Shown piece after piece: positions 61,101 to 64,000 of a stretch of 64,000 bases of DNA. Under the pieces are notes generated by a model. That model was not told where the DNA came from. It was given only the letters and a program-made list of their open reading frames with translations, and made no database searches. Numbering within the stretch: position 1 is the stretch's first letter; each line of letters opens with the position of its first letter. Source of the DNA: JAGOCV01 sp049445855 (GTDB lineage Bacteria; Pseudomonadota; Gammaproteobacteria; Burkholderiales; Burkholderiaceae_C). A program made the translations under genes and the position numbers. The stretch lies in contig NZ_JBMSDV010000006.1 of NCBI RefSeq assembly GCF_049445855.1, positions 1 through 64,000 of the forward strand. Direction: 5' to 3'.

Positions 61101-61640
61101 CGTCTCGCGGCGGCGTTCCTTGTACTTGGAGACGCCGGCTGCTTCCTCGAGGAACAGGCGCAGTTCTTCGGGCTTGGATTCGATGATCCGGCTGATCGTG
61201 CCCTGGCCGATGATGGCGTAGGCGCGCGGGCCGAGACCGGTGCCCAGGAACACGTCCTGCACGTCGCGACGGCGCACCGGCTGGTTGTTGATGTAGTAGC
61301 TGCTGGTGCCGTCACGCGTGAGCACGCGCTTGACGGCAATCTCGGTGAACTGGCTCCACTGGCCGCCGGCGCGGTGGTCGGCGTTGTCGAACACCAGTTC
61401 GACGCTGGAGCGGCTGGCCTGCTTGCGGGTGGTGGTGCCATTGAAGATCACGTCCTGCATGGACTCGCCGCGCAGTTCGGACGCGCGCGATTCGCCCAGC
61501 ACCCAGCGCACCGCGTCCATGATGTTGGACTTGCCGCAACCGTTGGGGCCGACCACGCCGACCAGCTGGCCCGGCAGCATGAAATTCGTGGGTTCGGCAA
61601 AAGACTTGAACCCGGACAGCTTGATTGAATTGAGACGCAC
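58125..61640 (-). CDS. smc: Chromosome segregation protein SMC
   Basis: This 1,171-residue ATPase holds chromosomes in order. The N-terminal P-loop is GPNGCGKSNIMDAVRWVLGE (31-50), long coiled coils run to a hinge at about 500-640, and the C-terminal half has LLSGGEKALTAIALVFAIFQ with Walker B CLLDEVDAPLDD. Length and layout are standard. It is the first gene of smc-zipA-ligA-def on the minus strand and is divergent from dapC across 161 bases. Confidence 0.97.
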   Translation of the reverse strand: MRLNSIKLSGFKSFAEPTNFMLPGQLVGVVGPNGCGKSNIMDAVRWVLGESRASELRGESMQDVIFNGTTTRKQASRSSVELVFDNADHRAGGQWSQFTEIAVKRVLTRDGTSSYYINNQPVRRRDVQDVFLGTGLGPRAYAIIGQGTISRIIESKPEELRLFLEEAAGVSKYKERRRETENRLSDTRENLTRVEDILRELNANLEKLEKQAEVAQRYNTLQSDVTLKQQQLWFLRRAESESEQARIKQDAEKAVNDLESRVADLRHIEADLETIRQAHYAAGDQVNQAQGQLYEASAEVGRLEAEIRFVVEGRQRVELRLQQLKEQTGQWAARKDDAQAELETLAEQAVNAEEQAVLLAAQVEEQAMQLPDLEEALRQAQSRSAEQRATVVQVQQQIQVLAADQRNIEEQSRQLTMRHERLTADRNALAAPDEARLVNLRQQLEAAQEAAETADARLHELQDSVPQLDEERRTRQQDVNNQSARQADLSARMEALKALQEKVRTDGKLKPWLAKHGLDGLQGLWSRIHIEQGWENALEAALRERMNSLEVSRLDIVRAFGGDPPPAKLAFYSPPQASVPEAAGALPRLADLLRLNDAGQKALLSDWLHGCFTAPSFEEALAARTQLKPGEVIYVKSGHAVTAHSVSFYAQDSEQAGLLARAQEIENLDKQLKAQALISEEARSALVRAEAAYSDASQRLVTTRREAAETQSRAHELQVETLRLSQLAEQTRARSEQIAGDMAEVDAMLQDLQERRVSAEARFEELDMQLADSQERHAQLDERVIESERKLAASREQQRSLERQAQEATFSQRSLDARRGELNRTIETASQQAGSIAEEEKRAHDELTRLTDAAAQAGLQSALALKLEREQALGAKRSEYDDLTMKLRASDERRLQLERELEPLRQRITDFQLKEQAARLGFEQYAQLLSDAQADLEAVAKSIQDGNVRLTGLQGEIDRLNREIASLGAVNLAALDELSTARERKQFLDAQSADLNEAITTLEDAIKKIDGETRELLSGTFKIVNEHFGRMFPELFGGGNAKLMMTGDEILDSGVQVLAQPPGKKNQTIHLLSGGEKALTAIALVFAIFQLNPAPFCLLDEVDAPLDDANTERYAKLVSSMSKETQFLFISHNKIAMEMAEQLIGVTMQEQGVSRIVAVDMESAVGMAEAA

Positions 61641-61764
61641 GGCGGACCCTGTTTGTTTTCGACCCGAGTCGTGAAGCTAACTCGTTGATTCGCATGTATT
61701 TTTTGCAGCCCTGTCTGTCGCAGGGAAGGCATGATGTTAACCGAGCCGACCTGTGGTGCGGGTG

Positions 61765-61793
61765 CTGAAGTTGTGAGCGATTGCCGGGATAAT
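61765..61793 (+). promoter_or_regulatory. Possible promoter giving a near-leaderless dapC transcript
   Basis: CTGAAG (61765-61770) and GATAAT (61788-61793) are 17 bases apart. The -10 ends eight bases before the dapC ATG at 61802 and no Shine-Dalgarno sequence lies between, so a start at or next to the AUG is predicted. Confidence 0.4.
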
Positions 61794-61801
61794 CCAGCGC
61801 C

Positions 61802-63010
61802 ATGAATCCCCTGTTGTCCAAACTGCAGCCCTACCCCTTCGAGCGGCTGAAGCAGTTGTTTGCGGGCGTGACGCCCGACCCCGCCCATCGCCCCATCAGC
61901 CTGGGCATCGGCGAACCCAAACACCCCACACCGCGGTTCATCAAGGACGCACTGGCCGGCAGCATGCAGGAACTGGCCGGCTACCCCCCCACTGCAGGCG
62001 ACCTGAAGTTGCGTCAGTCCTTCACCGGCTGGCTCGAGACCCGCTATTCGCTCGACCTCGACCCGGCCACGCAGGTGCTGCCGGTCAACGGTTCTCGCGA
62101 GGCGCTCTTCTCGCTGGTGCAGACCGTCATCGACCCGACGAAGGACGGCGGACCGCCCTACGTCGTCTGTCCCAATCCGTTCTATCAGATCTACGAGGGC
62201 GCGGCCCTGCTCTCGGGTGCGCAGCCTTATTACGCGCCGTCCGACCCGAAGCGCAACTTCGCGGTGGACTGGGACAGTGTGCCGGTCGAAGTCTGGCAAC
62301 GCACGCAACTCGTCTTTGTCTGCTCGCCTGGCAACCCCACGGGCGCGGTGATGCCGCTGGAGGAATGGAAGAAGCTGCTCGACCTGTCCGCGCGCCATGG
62401 CTTCGTCATCGCTTCCGACGAATGCTATTCCGAGATCTACTTCCGCGACGAGCCGCCGCTCGGTGGACTCGAGGCGGCTGCGAAGCTGGGACGTGGCGAT
62501 TTCCAGAACCTCATTGCATTCACGTCGCTGTCCAAGCGGAGCAACGTGCCCGGCATGCGAAGCGGCTTTGTGGCGGGCGACGCGAAGATCATCAGGAACT
62601 TCCTCCTCTACCGCACCTACCACGGCAGCGCGATGAGCGGCATGGTGGCGGCCGCCAGCATTGCCGCCTGGGGCGACGAGCAGCATGTGGTCGAGAACCG
62701 CACGGCCTACCGGGCCAAGTTCGCGGCGGTGACCCCGCTGCTGGCGGAGGTGCTCGACGTGAAGCTGCCGGACGCCAGCTTCTACCTCTGGGCGGGCGTG
62801 CCGGCCTCGTGGAACGGGGACGATGCAGCCTTCGCCAAAGCCCTGTATGCCCAATACAATGTCACGGTGCTGCCGGGCAGCTATCTGGCGCGCGAATCGG
62901 GGGGATTCAATCCGGGCCGCGGCCGGGTGCGCATGGCGCTGGTGGCGGAGACCGCCGAATGCCTCGAAGCCGCTGAGCGCATCGTGCGCTTCGTGCGTGG
63001 TGCCTCCTGA
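61802..63010 (+). CDS. dapC: Succinyldiaminopimelate transaminase
   Basis: This 402-residue PLP enzyme belongs to aminotransferase class I/II and fits DapC of the succinylase lysine pathway. The pyridoxal Lys lies in SLSKRSNVPGMRSGF, the substrate region in VNGSREALFSLVQT, and the C-terminal Arg in GRGRVRMALV. It is followed by dapD after 40 bases, which supports the lysine role rather than a generic aspartate aminotransferase. Confidence 0.93.
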   Translation: MNPLLSKLQPYPFERLKQLFAGVTPDPAHRPISLGIGEPKHPTPRFIKDALAGSMQELAGYPPTAGDLKLRQSFTGWLETRYSLDLDPATQVLPVNGSREALFSLVQTVIDPTKDGGPPYVVCPNPFYQIYEGAALLSGAQPYYAPSDPKRNFAVDWDSVPVEVWQRTQLVFVCSPGNPTGAVMPLEEWKKLLDLSARHGFVIASDECYSEIYFRDEPPLGGLEAAAKLGRGDFQNLIAFTSLSKRSNVPGMRSGFVAGDAKIIRNFLLYRTYHGSAMSGMVAAASIAAWGDEQHVVENRTAYRAKFAAVTPLLAEVLDVKLPDASFYLWAGVPASWNGDDAAFAKALYAQYNVTVLPGSYLARESGGFNPGRGRVRMALVAETAECLEAAERIVRFVRGAS

Positions 63011-63050
63011 TTTTCCGTTTCACATCCAAAGCAACTCAGTCCCTTCTTCC

Positions 63051-63875
63051 ATGACACAACAACTCCAGAGCATCATCGACAACGCGTGGGAAAACCGCGC
63101 CAGCATCTCGCCCGCCGCGGCGCCCAAGGAGGTGAGCGACGCCGTCGAACACGTGATCTCCGAACTCAACAACGGCAAGCTGCGGGTGGCCACGCGTGAA
63201 GGCGTGGGCCAGTGGACGGTGCACCAGTGGATCAAGAAGGCCGTGCTGCTGTCGTTCCGACTGAAGGATAACGAGATCATCAAGGCCGGTGACCTGGGCT
63301 TCTACGACAAGGTGCAGACCAAGTTCGCCCACCTGTCGCCCGACGAGATGAAGGCCACCGGCGTGCGTGTGGTGCCGCCGGCCGTGGCTCGTCGCGGCAG
63401 CTACATCGCCAAGGGCGCGATCCTGATGCCCAGCTACGTGAACATCGGCGCATACGTCGACGAAGGCACCATGGTCGACACCTGGGCCACCGTGGGTTCC
63501 TGCGCACAGGTCGGCAAGAACGTGCATCTCTCCGGCGGCGTGGGCCTGGGCGGCGTGCTGGAGCCGCTGCAGGCCAACCCGACCATCATCGAGGACAACT
63601 GCTTCATCGGCGCGCGCTCGGAAATCGTCGAAGGCGTGATCGTGGAAGAGAACTCCGTCGTCTCGATGGGCGTGTACATCGGCCAGAGCACGCCGATCTA
63701 CGACCGCACCACCGGCGAGACCACCTTCGGTCGCGTGCCGGCCGGCTCGGTCGTCATCAGCGGCAGCCTGCCCAAGGACGGCGGCAAGTACAGCCTGTAT
63801 GCGGCGATCATCGTCAAGCGCGTGGACGCGCAGACGCGCGCCAAGACCAGCCTGAACGACCTGCTGCGTCCCTGA
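63051..63875 (+). CDS. dapD: Tetrahydrodipicolinate N-succinyltransferase
   Basis: This 274-residue enzyme adds succinyl-CoA to tetrahydrodipicolinate, the step before DapC. The N-terminal helical region is followed by a left-handed beta-helix of hexapeptide repeats from about 100 to 230 (KGAILMPSYVNIGAYVDEGT, GGVGLGGVLEPL). Length matches the family. It is in an operon with dapC. Confidence 0.95.
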   Translation: MTQQLQSIIDNAWENRASISPAAAPKEVSDAVEHVISELNNGKLRVATREGVGQWTVHQWIKKAVLLSFRLKDNEIIKAGDLGFYDKVQTKFAHLSPDEMKATGVRVVPPAVARRGSYIAKGAILMPSYVNIGAYVDEGTMVDTWATVGSCAQVGKNVHLSGGVGLGGVLEPLQANPTIIEDNCFIGARSEIVEGVIVEENSVVSMGVYIGQSTPIYDRTTGETTFGRVPAGSVVISGSLPKDGGKYSLYAAIIVKRVDAQTRAKTSLNDLLRP

Positions 63876-63945
63876 CGCAGCCTTGATGCAGCACCACACG
63901 CACTGACCGGCTACGACAGATAAAGCAACGAAACAGGGGAAGAGC

Positions 63946-64000
63946 ATGGCCACCACGATGGGAACGATGGAACGGATTCTTCGGCTGATGGCCGAACGCA
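63946..64000 (+). CDS. 5' end of a PilT/PilU-family type IV pilus ATPase gene (partial)
   Basis: The last 55 bases begin an open frame at an ATG with AGGGGA upstream (63935-63940). The product starts MATTMGTMERILRLMAER, which matches the N-terminus of PilT/PilU-like twitching ATPases in related bacteria from memory. Only 18 residues are in the window, so the call rests on little sequence and on position. It lies 70 bases after dapD. Confidence 0.5.
   Translation, partial: MATTMGTMERILRLMAER

Noticed and set aside
57990..61628. 1,212-codon plus-strand frame
   Set aside because: Exact antisense of smc; no domain can be read and codon use is that of a shadow.

Overview
The window looks like the chromosome of a high-GC betaproteobacterium, most likely order Burkholderiales and near Comamonadaceae. 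Three things suggest this: the smc-zipA-ligA-def run, the dapC-dapD order leading into a PilT/PilU-type ATPase, and a very long operon of acyl-CoA catabolism next to a Liv-type ABC transporter. This placement rests on gene order and protein character only; no database was searched.

Region 1-3,000 is accessory DNA, visibly richer in A/T tracts than the rest. It starts with the truncated 5' end of a copper P-type ATPase gene and ends with the 3' remnant of an MFS transporter gene. Between them, all on the minus strand, lies a compact cassette that I read as an undescribed or poorly described retron: a strongly structured leader (2438-2594), two small ORFs (72 and 76 codons), an Xre-type helix-turn-helix gene and a retron-type reverse transcriptase (NAxxH and YVDD motifs). 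This is the most interesting part of the window.

Region 3,018-20,817 is core genome: an exported ankyrin protein, tatD, pilZ, holB, tmk and mltG on the minus strand (an overlapping operon), ygfZ, a thioesterase-acetyltransferase fusion gene, an esterase, an iron-type alcohol dehydrogenase, a patatin-like protein with two HDOD proteins, tex, a KefB-type antiporter, a GT32-type glycosyltransferase and a DUF1223 protein.

Region 20,845-40,951 is entirely on the minus strand. Thirteen tightly packed genes (33,853 down to 20,845) encode a FadJ-like bifunctional protein, an M20 peptidase, a thiolase, two acyl-CoA dehydrogenases, two short-chain dehydrogenases, an enoyl reductase-like MDR protein, a thioesterase, a GST and small proteins. 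A promoter with a perfect GAACGATCGTTC palindrome, typical of TetR-family operators, precedes them. Upstream lie livK-livH-livM-livG-livF and an acyl-CoA synthetase. Together they could import, activate and beta-oxidise a hydrophobic carboxylate; the substrate cannot be read from the sequence.

Region 41,073-64,000 is housekeeping: selO-msrB-yciB-bolA-ppiC as an overlapping operon closed by a clear terminator, a DUF808 protein, purL, map, glnD, a DUF4198 protein behind a Fur-like promoter, def, ligA, zipA, smc, dapC, dapD and the start of a PilT/PilU-family gene cut by the window end. I see no rRNA, tRNA, CRISPR array or complete insertion sequence. No stretch above 300 bases lacks a called feature except 2,427-3,017, which holds the retron leader, the MFS remnant and about 240 bases in which I recognise nothing.
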